Shown here piece after piece: positions 40,181-47,424 of a DNA stretch of 64,000 nucleotides (the first letter of the stretch is position 1; each line of letters starts with the position of its first letter). The stretch covers positions 4,620-68,619 of the forward strand of contig CAUWLJ010000005.1 in assembly GCA_963559585.1 (NCBI GenBank), written 5' to 3'. The stretch comes from Eisenbergiella sp963559585 (GTDB lineage Bacteria > Bacillota > Clostridia > Lachnospirales > Lachnospiraceae). The notes beneath the pieces are model-generated. The model was not told the DNA's origin, searched no databases, and saw only the letters and a program-made list of their open reading frames with translations. The translations under genes were made by a program, and so were the position numbers.

Positions 40181-40474
40181 CTATCTTTCCAGATCCACGT
40201 CCTCCAGCATGCTGGAGAAAATCTCCGCCACGGCGTCAAGCTCCTGATCGTCCTCCACCGGCTCGTACACCGCTTCCGCTTCCTCCGGCGCAGAGACATC
40301 CCTTAAAATCAGCGCTTCCGCCTCTTCCCCGTTCAAATCATCGGTCACGAGGATATAATCACGGCCGCCAAGCCGTGTCTGTTCCAGTACATAAAAATCA
40401 ACCGCTTCCCCGCCACCGGGTGAAAATCTGATCTTTTCCAAAATATACCTGCTTTCTGTCAACCGTTCCGTCAT
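40181..40474 (-). CDS. DUF1292 family protein (YrzB-like)
   Basis: Small acidic 97-residue protein. The core EAVDFYVLEQTRLGGRDYILVTDDLNGEEAEALILRDV is the DUF1292 pattern (short beta-strands around a YILV core), with an acidic C-terminus. Function is unknown in the family. It is third in an ireB-ruvX-DUF1292 cluster, the same gene order as yrzL-yrrK-yrzB in B. subtilis, which supports the call. A degenerate copy of the TTCAGCC-type repeat fills the short gap to ruvX and covers the start codon. Confidence 0.88.
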   Translation of the reverse strand: MTERLTESRYILEKIRFSPGGGEAVDFYVLEQTRLGGRDYILVTDDLNGEEAEALILRDVSAPEEAEAVYEPVEDDQELDAVAEIFSSMLEDVDLER

Positions 40475-40508
40475 ATCGGTTTGCGAATGGTGCAGCCAAA
40501 CTGTGCAC
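40472..40508. repeat. Degenerate palindromic repeat copy over the DUF1292 start
   Basis: CATATCGGTTTGCGAATGG followed by GCAGCCAAACTGTGCAC. The CATATCGGT part matches the copy at 58461-58497, and CCATTCGCAAA (opposite strand) matches the copies at 47396 and 63946. Confidence 0.5.
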
Positions 40509-40517
40509 TTTCTCTAC

Positions 40518-40949
40518 TCAGTCCTGCGTATTTTTCCGATTATCCAGGAAGCCCTGCAGAATCAGCGTGGCCGCGATGCGGTCCACGTGCTCCTTCCTGT
40601 TCTCCCTGCGGATGCCCGCCTCCATCATTGCCCGGTCAGCGGCCACCGTGGTCAGCCTCTCATCCCAGAAATGCACCGGCAGCGCAGTGCGCCGCTCCAG
40701 CTTCTCTGCAAATTCCCTGGTCAGCGCCACTCTGCCGCCTTCCGTATCGTTCATGTTCTTCGGAAGTCCCAGCACAATCTCTGTCACCTCATATTCCAGA
40801 ATCAGCGCCTCGATCCTGGCGAGCGTCTGGCGCAGCTTGTTCTCTTCCTTTCTCCTGATAATCTCAATTCCCTGAGCCGTAATCAATAAAGGGTCACTGA
40901 TGGCAACGCCCACCGTCTTTGACCCGAAGTCAAGTCCCATGATCCGCAT
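40518..40949 (-). CDS. ruvX: RuvX/YqgF family Holliday junction resolvase-like protein
   Basis: RNase H-fold nuclease (YqgF/YrrK) implicated in pre-16S rRNA 5'-end maturation and possibly junction resolution. The 143-residue protein starts MRIMGLDFGSKTVGVAISDPL, with the first catalytic Asp in GLDFGSKTVG. The glutamate of EIVLGLPKNM and the C-terminal Asp in HVDRIAATLILQGFL complete the acidic triad. GAGG lies 11 bases before ATG at 40949; eight further open codons upstream overlap ireB. It sits between ireB and the DUF1292 gene, the standard Firmicutes order. Confidence 0.94.
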   Translation of the reverse strand: MRIMGLDFGSKTVGVAISDPLLITAQGIEIIRRKEENKLRQTLARIEALILEYEVTEIVLGLPKNMNDTEGGRVALTREFAEKLERRTALPVHFWDERLTTVAADRAMMEAGIRRENRKEHVDRIAATLILQGFLDNRKNTQD

Positions 40950-40963
40950 CGTCTGTTCTTCCT

Positions 40964-41233
40964 CTACGCCCAATGATTGGTTCTGATGTACTCCTTCAGC
41001 ATCTCCTCCACCAGCTCGTCCCGCTCCACCCGCATGATCATGCCTCTTGCGTTCTTATGGCTGGTGATGTAGGTGGGATCTCCCGACATAATATATCCGA
41101 CGATCTGATCCACAGGGTTGTAGCCCTTCTCGGTCAGTGCTTCATAAACCGCAGACAGGATGATCTTCACCCCGTTCTCCGGCTCCTTTTCCACCTTAAA
41201 ATACTGCGTGCTGCCAAAATCCTGGTTCTGCAT
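40964..41233 (-). CDS. ireB: IreB family regulatory phosphoprotein (UPF0297)
   Basis: Small regulatory protein of 89 residues. In Enterococcus, IreB is phosphorylated by the PASTA kinase IreK and affects cephalosporin resistance. The start MQNQDFGSTQYFKVEKEPENG includes the Thr-containing N-terminus in which phosphorylation occurs. The conserved core VYEALTEKGYNPVDQIVGYIMSGDPTYITSHKNARGMI is intact. GGAGATAGGA precedes ATG at 41233. The open frame extends upstream to 41338 over a repeat element and is not used. No IreK-type PASTA kinase is in the window; the kinase at 29915 is of a different architecture. Confidence 0.93.
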   Translation of the reverse strand: MQNQDFGSTQYFKVEKEPENGVKIILSAVYEALTEKGYNPVDQIVGYIMSGDPTYITSHKNARGMIMRVERDELVEEMLKEYIRTNHWA

Positions 41234-41282
41234 TCCTATCTCCATTCTGTCTGATGCTGTGAAGAAGCGCCCCGCAGGGCTT

Positions 41283-41328
41283 AGAGTATGTCTGAAAACC
41301 GGCAGAAAGCAATTTTCAAACACGCTCT
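41283..41328. repeat. Stem-loop repeat upstream of ireB
   Basis: AGAGTATGTCTGAAAA and TTTTCAAACACGCTCT form an imperfect inverted repeat. The right half, AATTTTCAAACACGCTCT (41311-41328), is an exact 18-base reverse copy of 43782-43799. A degenerate copy lies at 46547-46562. Confidence 0.7.
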
Positions 41329-41432
41329 GATCCGTCAAAATACTTAGTCTAGTTTATCTTACTACGTGCGGAAGGAAATTTCAATGGTTTCATGCTGTAT
41401 TATTTTTTAGGAGTAACGTGATTCAGGAGTGA

Positions 41433-41472
41433 GCGGGCCTCTTTTACGCAGTAAAACTTTAAATAGGCCCGC
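41433..41472. other. Hairpin across the mtaB stop codon
   Basis: GCGGGCCT (41433-41440) pairs with AGGCCCGC (41465-41472), and inside it TTTTAC pairs with GTAAAA. It overlaps the last codons and stop of mtaB. No U-run follows on the minus strand, so transcription termination is uncertain. Confidence 0.5.
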
Positions 41473-43012
41473 GAATACTGCTGCAGCCTGTCTTGCAAGG
41501 ATGCAGCAACAGGATCTCGTCGGTAAGGAAAGAGGCCGCAGGGGCGGTTATCAGCTCATTATTGGACTCGCCCTGAGTGGGAAAAGCGGCTTTTACGTAG
41601 GCCGGCGTGTGGCCGATTCGATAGGAGATTCCATTTATCCTGCGGCATTCCTCCGTGAGGATGGTGACGGGAGTTCCTATGTAAGAGGCGCGGTAGGCTT
41701 TGGATTGTTCTTTTTCCAGCTCCAGAAGCGCGGCGCTGCGGATGGTTTTCACAGACTCGCTCACCTGGCCGGGAAGGGAAGCGGCCACAGTTCCCTGGCG
41801 GACGGAGTATTTGAAAATGTGCATTTCAAAGAAATTTACCCGGCGCAGAAATTCCTGTGTACAGGCAAACTCCTCCTCTGTTTCTCCGGGGAAGCCTACG
41901 ATCACGTCGGTGGTGATGGCGGGATTTTGGAACACACTGCGCAGAAGCTGTACCTTTTCATAATATTCCCCTGTGGTGTAATGCCTATTCATCCTTTTCA
42001 GCGTATCATCGCAGCCGCTCTGCAGGGACAGATGGAAATGCGGGCAGACCTTAGGCAGGGCTGCCAGTCCCTCCGCAAAGGAAGGAGTGATAATCCGGGG
42101 CTCCAGAGAACCCAGACGGATCCTCTCGATTCCCTCCACCTCCGCGATCCGGCGCACCAGATTCAAAAGATAGGCCCTCTCCATGGCGGTTCCACGCAGA
42201 TCGCTTCCATTCTCCAGATAGTCTCCGTCCGTTTTTCCGATAAAATCCATTCCGTAGGAGCTGATATGGATCCCGGTCAGCACCACCTCCCGATACCCGC
42301 TCTCCGCCAGAACACGGACCTCCTGCAGGATATCCTCCTGCTTCCGGCTCCTCACCCGCCCTCTGGCATAGGGAATGATACAGTAGGAGCAAAACTGATT
42401 ACAGCCATCCTGGATTTTGATGTAAGCCCTGGTTCGGGAGGACGGCTGCCCGTCCTGCTGCGCCTCTGATCCGTTCAGCATCATTTCTTCATAGTCCTGC
42501 TCTTTTCCAATATCCACTACCGAAGTATGATGCAGAGTTTTGCGCTCCACCAGTGCTTCCCCGCTCTCTCCATCCGTTCCTGCATTAGTTTCTCCCTCAT
42601 TTCCGTCCCACGCTCCCATTTTCTTTCCACCGGGATTCTCTTCTCCCTGCGCCTTATCCGCCTCCCGCTGGGCCAAAAAGGTCTCAAGAATAGAAAGAAG
42701 ATCCTTTTTCCTGTTATTCCCCACCGCCAGATCAATGCTTTCATCCAGCAGCGCCGCGTCCTTTCCGGTCTGCACATAACAGCCCACAGCCACCACCACC
42801 GCAGCCGGATTCAGCTTCTTCGCCCGATGCAGCATCTGCCTGCTCTTTCTGTCCGCAATGTTCGTTACGGTGCACGTATTTACGATATATATATCCGCTT
42901 TTTTGTCAAATGGAACAATCTGGTATCCATTCTCTTGTAACTTTTGTCCGATCACCTCAAGCTCATAGGCATTCACTTTACAGCCCAAATTATGCAATGC
43001 TACACTTTTCAT
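41459..43012 (-). CDS. mtaB: tRNA t6A37 C2-methylthiotransferase
   Basis: Radical-SAM methylthiotransferase that turns t6A37 into ms2t6A37 in tRNAs reading ANN codons. The 517-residue protein starts MKSVALHNLGCKVNAYELEVIGQKL. It has the UPF0004 cluster cysteines (GCKVN, NTCTVT, VGCYVQ), the radical-SAM motif CNQFCSYCIIPYARG, and a C-terminal TRAM region (SLPGQVSESVKTIRSAALLELEKEQ). Compared with usual lengths (430-450) it has an insertion of about 50 hydrophilic residues between the two domains (GEENPGGKKMGAWDGNEGET and onward). GAGGGGAATACT precedes ATG at 43012. Synteny with prmA-rsmE resembles yqeT-yqeU-yqeV of B. subtilis, here interrupted by other genes. Confidence 0.94.
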   Translation of the reverse strand: MKSVALHNLGCKVNAYELEVIGQKLQENGYQIVPFDKKADIYIVNTCTVTNIADRKSRQMLHRAKKLNPAAVVVAVGCYVQTGKDAALLDESIDLAVGNNRKKDLLSILETFLAQREADKAQGEENPGGKKMGAWDGNEGETNAGTDGESGEALVERKTLHHTSVVDIGKEQDYEEMMLNGSEAQQDGQPSSRTRAYIKIQDGCNQFCSYCIIPYARGRVRSRKQEDILQEVRVLAESGYREVVLTGIHISSYGMDFIGKTDGDYLENGSDLRGTAMERAYLLNLVRRIAEVEGIERIRLGSLEPRIITPSFAEGLAALPKVCPHFHLSLQSGCDDTLKRMNRHYTTGEYYEKVQLLRSVFQNPAITTDVIVGFPGETEEEFACTQEFLRRVNFFEMHIFKYSVRQGTVAASLPGQVSESVKTIRSAALLELEKEQSKAYRASYIGTPVTILTEECRRINGISYRIGHTPAYVKAAFPTQGESNNELITAPAASFLTDEILLLHPCKTGCSSIRGPI

Positions 43013-43045
43013 AGTATTCCCCTCTATTTTTGTCACGTTTGGACA

Positions 43046-43074
43046 TTGACTTTTATTGGCACTCCCAGTAAGAT
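43046..43074 (+). promoter_or_regulatory. Sigma-A promoter of the HPr-like gene
   Basis: TTGACT (43046-43051), 17-bp spacer, TAAGAT (43069-43074), 74 bp before the ATG at 43149 and divergent from mtaB. Confidence 0.75.
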
Positions 43075-43148
43075 GAAAAAGAAGGTATTAAGGTGGCCAA
43101 AGCCCGAAAATGAGGCAAAGCCGACCACATTAAAGGAGGTAGGATAAC

Positions 43149-43379
43149 ATGAAAACCGTTAAGATTTCCTTAAATTCCATTGATAAGGTAAAGTCTTTCG
43201 TAAACGACATCACCAAATTTGACTACGACTTCGACTTAGTATCCGGCAGATACGTTATCGACGCAAAGTCCATCATGGGCATCTTCAGCCTCGATCTCTC
43301 CAAGCCGATCGACCTGAACATCCACGCAGAAGACAACGCCGACGAAGTTCTGGAAGTGCTGAAGCCGTACATGGTATAA
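43149..43379 (+). CDS. HPr-like protein lacking the PTS active-site histidine
   Basis: 76-residue protein with an HPr-type fold pattern. The N-terminal strand is MKTVKISLNSIDKVKSFVNDITKF. The DAKSIMGIFSLDLSKPIDLNI segment corresponds to the NAKSVLSVLG region around Ser46 of HPr, and the ending is EVLEVLKPYMV. The His15 loop (TGLHLRPA in the ptsH product at 1584) is absent, being replaced by SLNSIDKVKSF, so it cannot carry phosphate on histidine. AAAGGAGG precedes the ATG. It is one of two plus-strand genes, flanked by its own promoter and a strong terminator. A regulatory role, perhaps mimicking Ser46-phosphorylatable HPr, is possible but unproven. Confidence 0.85.
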   Translation: MKTVKISLNSIDKVKSFVNDITKFDYDFDLVSGRYVIDAKSIMGIFSLDLSKPIDLNIHAEDNADEVLEVLKPYMV

Positions 43380-43407
43380 GCACTGAGCCGTGTGCCTGCA
43401 AAAAAAC

Positions 43408-43453
43408 AAGAGCTGAATGGGGAGCTTGCTCACCAGGCAGCTCTTATTTTTTT
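43408..43453 (+). terminator. Terminator of the HPr-like gene
   Basis: AAGAGCTG (43408-43415) pairs with CAGCTCTT (43438-43445), followed by ATTTTTTT. The stem can extend outward through TGCAAAAAAA and TTTTTTTGCA, so it may also work on the opposite strand. Confidence 0.85.
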
Positions 43454-43512
43454 GCAGACAGGGGGCGAACGCCCCCCATCCGGGGGAGGCTGAGCCTCTC
43501 CCGGATGGCACA

Positions 43513-43590
43513 CGGCGGACGGTATCCGACACCGGCGGACGGTATCCAACACACACAGAGCTATCCGCCACACACACAGCTATCCAACAC
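43513..43590. repeat. Short degenerate tandem repeat, intergenic
   Basis: Four units of 19-20 bp share TATCC(G/A)-CAC. They are CGGCGGACGGTATCCGACAC, CGGCGGACGGTATCCAACAC, ACACAGAGCTATCCGCCAC and ACACACAGCTATCCAACAC. They lie in the 43454-43757 gap after the HPr-like gene. That gap holds no supported gene and is otherwise very C-rich on the plus strand. Confidence 0.7.
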
Positions 43591-43757
43591 ACGCCAAACG
43601 CCAGCCTTCCTTCCCCTGCCGTCTCCCACGCGCCCGGCGCCAAAGGCGCCGCAGCCCCTCCTTCTCCCACCCAGACTCCCCTCGTGCGCCCCTGCGGCAA
43701 AGCCGCAGGCAGCCCCCTCTCTCCCGCCTGATCCCGCTTCAACCAGCCCTTCCCGTC

Positions 43758-44993
43758 CTACACTTCCTCTTGTCCTTCCCTAGAGCGTGTTTGAAAATTC
43801 ATTCCCTCCGGCTCCACCACGATCAATTCCTTCGCTCCAATCGCCTCGTCCACCAGCAGGCCAATCTTCTCCTCCAGATATTCCTCATGCCTGCGGATCA
43901 CGTTCAGATTCGGCTTCGTCACCGGATGCTTTGCCACAAAAATAGTACAACAGTCCTCAAAGGGCAGAATCGAAGTCTCATACGTATCAATCTTCTCCGA
44001 TATGTCCACAATCTCCTGCTTGTCCATCCCGATCAGAGGACGGTACACCGGCATCTGGCACGCATCATCCGTCACCGCCAGAGAGTGCATGGTCTGAGAA
44101 GCCACCTGACCAATGCTCTCTCCCGTAATCAGCCCAAGGCACTCCGTATCCTTTGCAATCGCCTCCGCAATCCGCATCATATACCTGCGCATGATCACCG
44201 TCAGCTCCTCATGAGGACACTTTTCATAAATATAAAGCTGAATATCCGTAAAATTCACCACATGCAGCCAGATCGGCCCGCTGTACCTGGCCACCTTACG
44301 CGCCAGATCCACCACCTTCTGCTTTGCCCGCTCGCTGGTATACGGAGGCGCATGGAAGTAGACCGCATCCAGCTTCACGCCTCTCTTGGCGATCATCCAC
44401 CCTGCCACCGGAGAATCGATTCCCCCCGACAGAAGCAGCATTCCCTTCCCGTTGGTGCCCACAGGCATACCTCCAGGCCCAGGTATTCTGATGGAATAGA
44501 TATAGATTTTCTCCCGGATCTCAATACTCAGCATCACATCCGGCCTGTGTACATCCACCTTCATCTCGGGGAACGCCTCCAGCAGGATCCCGCCGATCTC
44601 CCTGTTCACCTCCATGGACTCCATGGGATAATCCTTCCTCGCTCTTCTGGTATCCACCTTGAAGGTCAGCCTTTTGTCCGGATAAGCCTCGTCCATATAC
44701 TGAACCGCCGTTTCACCCAGCTTCTCAAAGCCCTCGTCCTTCACCTGGATCATGGGACAGATATCGGATATGCCGAACACCGTTTTCAGGTTGTCCACCG
44801 TCTCCTCATAATCATACTCCTCAGACACCACATCCACATAGATCCGGCCTCTGGTACGGTGCACGGCAAACTCCCCCTCGCACCGCTTCAATGCGTACCG
44901 GATCTGGCGCACCAGGGCGTCCTCAAACAGGCTCCGGTTCTTTCCCTTCACACCGATCTCCGCATATTTAATCAAAAAAGCTTTAAAAACCAT
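43758..44993 (-). CDS. thiI: tRNA 4-thiouridine synthetase
   Basis: Adenylates U8 of tRNA and transfers sulfur to give s4U; also linked to thiamine thiazole synthesis. The 411-residue protein has an N-terminal ferredoxin-like/THUMP region (about residues 1-165) and the PP-loop ATP site MLLLSGGIDSPVAGWMIAKRG. Conserved segments follow (LITGESIGQVASQTMHSL; PVYRPLIGMDKQEIVDISEKI; CTIFVAKHPVTKPN). There is no rhodanese domain, as usual in Firmicutes where a dedicated cysteine desulfurase supplies sulfur; that gene lies just upstream. The last dozen codons are encoded by a copy of an intergenic repeat (43782-43799), so the C-terminal tail NFQTRSREGQEEV is probably recent. Confidence 0.95.
   Translation of the reverse strand: MVFKAFLIKYAEIGVKGKNRSLFEDALVRQIRYALKRCEGEFAVHRTRGRIYVDVVSEEYDYEETVDNLKTVFGISDICPMIQVKDEGFEKLGETAVQYMDEAYPDKRLTFKVDTRRARKDYPMESMEVNREIGGILLEAFPEMKVDVHRPDVMLSIEIREKIYIYSIRIPGPGGMPVGTNGKGMLLLSGGIDSPVAGWMIAKRGVKLDAVYFHAPPYTSERAKQKVVDLARKVARYSGPIWLHVVNFTDIQLYIYEKCPHEELTVIMRRYMMRIAEAIAKDTECLGLITGESIGQVASQTMHSLAVTDDACQMPVYRPLIGMDKQEIVDISEKIDTYETSILPFEDCCTIFVAKHPVTKPNLNVIRRHEEYLEEKIGLLVDEAIGAKELIVVEPEGMNFQTRSREGQEEV
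43782..43799. repeat. Repeat copy AGAGCGTGTTTGAAAATT inside the thiI 3' end
   Basis: Exact 18-base match, in reverse orientation, to 41311-41328. Here it forms part of the thiI coding end. Confidence 0.75.
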
Positions 44994-45173
44994 ATTTCCT
45001 CACAATCTGCCGCGCAGGCGGCTTTTTTGTCACTGTCCGCCAGTAAGCGGCATCCAGTGCTCTCCCATTGAACATTTTTCTGCGCGGGAAGCGGCCCGGT
45101 CATGCCTTCCTCCCAAAAAGTCTGCCGCCGTTCACATCCGCCTCCGCCATCCGGCCAAAGCCGGATGACAGCG

Positions 45174-46334
45174 TTAACGTCTGGTAAATCTGCGCAGCAT
45201 AGGCACGATCTCGTACAGGGCCTGCAGCGCGTAATCGATCTCTTCCACCGTAGTAAACACCGACAGGCTGAAACGCAGGGTACTGCCCAGCAGCTCCTGA
45301 TCCAGGCCGATAGCACGCAGCGTAGCGGAGCCTGCCGTATCCGGCCTGTTGGAGGAGCAGGCGCTTCCCGCAGACACGTAGATCTGTCTCTCCTCCAGCG
45401 CATGAAGAAGCACCTCGCTCCTTATCCCGCGGAAGGATACGCTGATCACATGGGGGGCGCTCTCCCGCCCTGTCAGCCCGTTCACCTTCACATCCGGAAG
45501 CTGCTGCACTCCGTCCAGAAAGCGCTGCTTCAGCTCATACATAAGCTCCACATCCCGGTCCAGAGAAGAGCAGATCTCCTCCGATGCCTTCGCAAGCCCT
45601 GCAATAGCCGGAACATTTTCCGTGCCGGAACGAAGCCCCCTCTGCTGGCCTCCCCCGAAAATAATGGGGTGGATCTTTACCTTTTCATTCACGTACAGGA
45701 AACCCACACCCTTAGGGCCGTGGATCTTATGGCCGCTCACCGACAGCAGATCGATCCCCATTTTTCTGGGCAGAATCCGTGCCTTGCCGAAGCCCTGCAC
45801 CGCATCCACATGAAAAAGTGTGGAGGGGTTCAGCCGCTTGATCAGCGCCCCCGCCTCCGCAACAGGCTGGAGAGAGCCAATTTCGTTATTGGTGTGCATA
45901 ATGGACACCAGGATCGTGTCCGGCCGGACAGCCGCCTCCAGCTCCTCCAGGCGGATCCGCCCCGTCTCGTCCACCGGCAGATAGGTCACCTCAAAGCCCT
46001 GGCCCTCCAGATACTGCATGGTCTGCAGAATAGCCGGATGCTCAATGCTGGTGGTGATCAGATGCCGGCCGGCCCTGCAGTTGGCAAAAGCGCAGCCGAT
46101 CAGCGCCATATTGTCCGATTCCGTCCCGCCGGATGTGAAGAATATTTCCTTTCCATCCACCTTCAGGATTCTGGCAATCGTATCTTTGGCATATCGCAGG
46201 TACTGCTCTGCCTGCATTCCCTTGCGGTGCATGCTGGATGGATTGCCGTAGTCCAGGCACATGACCTGCGTCATGATGTCTGCCACCCCGTCAAAGCACC
46301 TCGTTGTGGCCGAATTATCCAGATAGCATTCCAT
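45174..46334 (-). CDS. Cysteine desulfurase (NifS/IscS-like), probable ThiI partner
   Basis: PLP enzyme that removes sulfur from cysteine as a protein persulfide. The 386-residue protein starts MECYLDNSATTRCFDGVADIM. The PLP lysine is in SVSGHKIHGPKGVGFLYV and the catalytic cysteine in YVSAGSACSSNRPDTAGS; GGTESDNMALIG and HVDAVQGFGK complete the active site. It is followed by thiI after 180 bp on the same strand, as nifZ-thiI in Bacillus, so s4U synthesis is its likely role. No iscU or sufU is adjacent. The gap to thiI holds two small hairpins (45148-45167, and 45009-45028 with a plus-strand T-run) and no gene. Confidence 0.94.
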   Translation of the reverse strand: MECYLDNSATTRCFDGVADIMTQVMCLDYGNPSSMHRKGMQAEQYLRYAKDTIARILKVDGKEIFFTSGGTESDNMALIGCAFANCRAGRHLITTSIEHPAILQTMQYLEGQGFEVTYLPVDETGRIRLEELEAAVRPDTILVSIMHTNNEIGSLQPVAEAGALIKRLNPSTLFHVDAVQGFGKARILPRKMGIDLLSVSGHKIHGPKGVGFLYVNEKVKIHPIIFGGGQQRGLRSGTENVPAIAGLAKASEEICSSLDRDVELMYELKQRFLDGVQQLPDVKVNGLTGRESAPHVISVSFRGIRSEVLLHALEERQIYVSAGSACSSNRPDTAGSATLRAIGLDQELLGSTLRFSLSVFTTVEEIDYALQALYEIVPMLRRFTRR

Positions 46335-46364
46335 TGTTTATCCCAACTTTCTGTGATTGATTCT

Positions 46365-46506
46365 AAAAAAGCGTGCGTCTTGACGCACACCCGCGCCGGG
46401 CGCGATTGCGGCCAGGCAATATCTGCCTCTCGCGCGGGTGCGCATCCACAGCGGAGCGTCCTTTTTTTATACAATAGGGAAGGAACTTTCCTTTTGTATA
46501 AAAAAC
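46365..46506. other. Structured intergenic region with a terminator and a long palindrome
   Basis: Three structures lie between rsmE and the cysteine desulfurase gene. A minus-strand terminator has stem GTGCGTC/GACGCAC (46373-46388) followed by TTTTTT. A plus-strand fold has GACGC (46382-46386) pairing GCGTC (46456-46460) around ACCCGCGC/GCGCGGGT and AGGCA/TGCCT stems, ending in T7. A palindrome has ATACAA/TTGTAT (46469-46499) with an AAGGAA/TTCCTT core, flanked by T7 and A6. The remainder of 46335-46607 holds a degenerate AGAGCGTGTTTGAAAA copy (46547-46562) and no gene. Confidence 0.6.
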
Positions 46507-46607
46507 AGGGAACCCCGCGTTCCCGCAGAAGTCTGCCTGAAGTGTTTTTTCAAACACATTCTGGTATATCATATGACCGAAAAAGGGAAGCGTTCATTCA
46601 AGGCCCT

Positions 46608-47357
46608 TTACTCCTGTGCGCCCTCCAGCCGGTACATCAGCCAGGCCAGCACCGTGAAACCGGCCGTCTCCGTGCGCAGGATTCTTTTTCCCAGGGTGAT
46701 GGGGGTAAAGCCCGCCTCTCTGGCCGCCTCCACTTCGCTGTCGTCGAAGCCGCCCTCCGGCCCGATAAAGACGGCAATGCTCTGCCCCGCCTTCACTCCT
46801 TCGATCAGCTCCTTCGTCCGCTCCATCCCTTCCGCCAGCTCATAGGGAAACAGCTTCACATCCATCCCGGAGGCAAAGGCAAGCGCTTCCTTCATACTTA
46901 TCACGTTCCCAATCTCCGGTACGATCCTGCGCCTGCTTTGCTTGGCTGCGGCCTCTGCGATCTGCTGCCACCTTACAAGCTTATTTTTTTCCTTTTTGGC
47001 ATCCAGCTTCACCACGCAGCGCTTTGCCGCCACAGGGATCACAGAATATGCCCCAAGCTCCACCGCCTTCTGGATCACCAGCTCCATTTTGTCCGCCTTG
47101 GGCAGACACTGGAACAGGTAGATCCGGGAGGGCAGCTCCAGCCCGTCCTCCTTTACAAAACGCAGAGTAGCGCGGATCTCATCCTCCAGCAGCTCGTCGA
47201 TCTGGCAGCGGTACTCCTTACCGTCGATCCCGTTGCTGACGCTGATCTCCTCGCCCGGCCGCATGCGCAGCACGTTCCTGATATGGTTCACATCATTTCC
47301 CGTGATACAGATCTGCTTTCCCTGTATCTGTCCCGGTTCCACAAAAAACTGATACAT
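46608..47357 (-). CDS. rsmE: 16S rRNA m3U1498 methyltransferase
   Basis: SPOUT-class methyltransferase acting on 16S rRNA U1498 in assembled 30S subunits. The 249-residue protein starts MYQFFVEPGQIQGKQICITGNDVNHIRNVLRMRPGEEISVSNG, a PUA-like N-terminal domain. The SPOUT knot at the end carries IAVFIGPEGGFDDSEVEAAREAGFTPITLGKRILRTETAGFTVLAWLMY. It follows prmA by 45 bp, the standard yqeT-yqeU (prmA-rsmE) pair. A terminator lies about 220 bp after it. Confidence 0.95.
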   Translation of the reverse strand: MYQFFVEPGQIQGKQICITGNDVNHIRNVLRMRPGEEISVSNGIDGKEYRCQIDELLEDEIRATLRFVKEDGLELPSRIYLFQCLPKADKMELVIQKAVELGAYSVIPVAAKRCVVKLDAKKEKNKLVRWQQIAEAAAKQSRRRIVPEIGNVISMKEALAFASGMDVKLFPYELAEGMERTKELIEGVKAGQSIAVFIGPEGGFDDSEVEAAREAGFTPITLGKRILRTETAGFTVLAWLMYRLEGAQE

Positions 47358-47395
47358 AATCTTCCTCGTATTGGAGCGATTTTGCAGCGAAAAAG

Positions 47396-47424
47396 TAACA
47401 ATTCACCCGCGCCCATTCGCAAAA
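47396..47424. repeat. Dispersed repeat copy at the prmA 3' end
   Basis: A 29-base segment containing CCCGCGCCCATTCGCAAAA matches 63946-63975 with one substitution and one indel. It contains the prmA stop codon and its last codons. Confidence 0.75.

Noticed and set aside
43513..43590. Possible CRISPR array
   Set aside because: Only four degenerate units without spacers of regular length, and no cas gene in the window. The 36972-37020 repeat fails for the same reasons.
43236..43742. Minus-strand frame of 168 codons opposite and beyond the HPr-like gene
   Set aside because: It crosses the HPr-like terminator and the tandem repeats, is Gly/Ala/Arg low-complexity and has no ribosome binding site.
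46271..46572. Short minus-strand frames upstream of the cysteine desulfurase
   Set aside because: They lie in structured, palindromic intergenic DNA, are Arg/Cys-rich and lack start signals.
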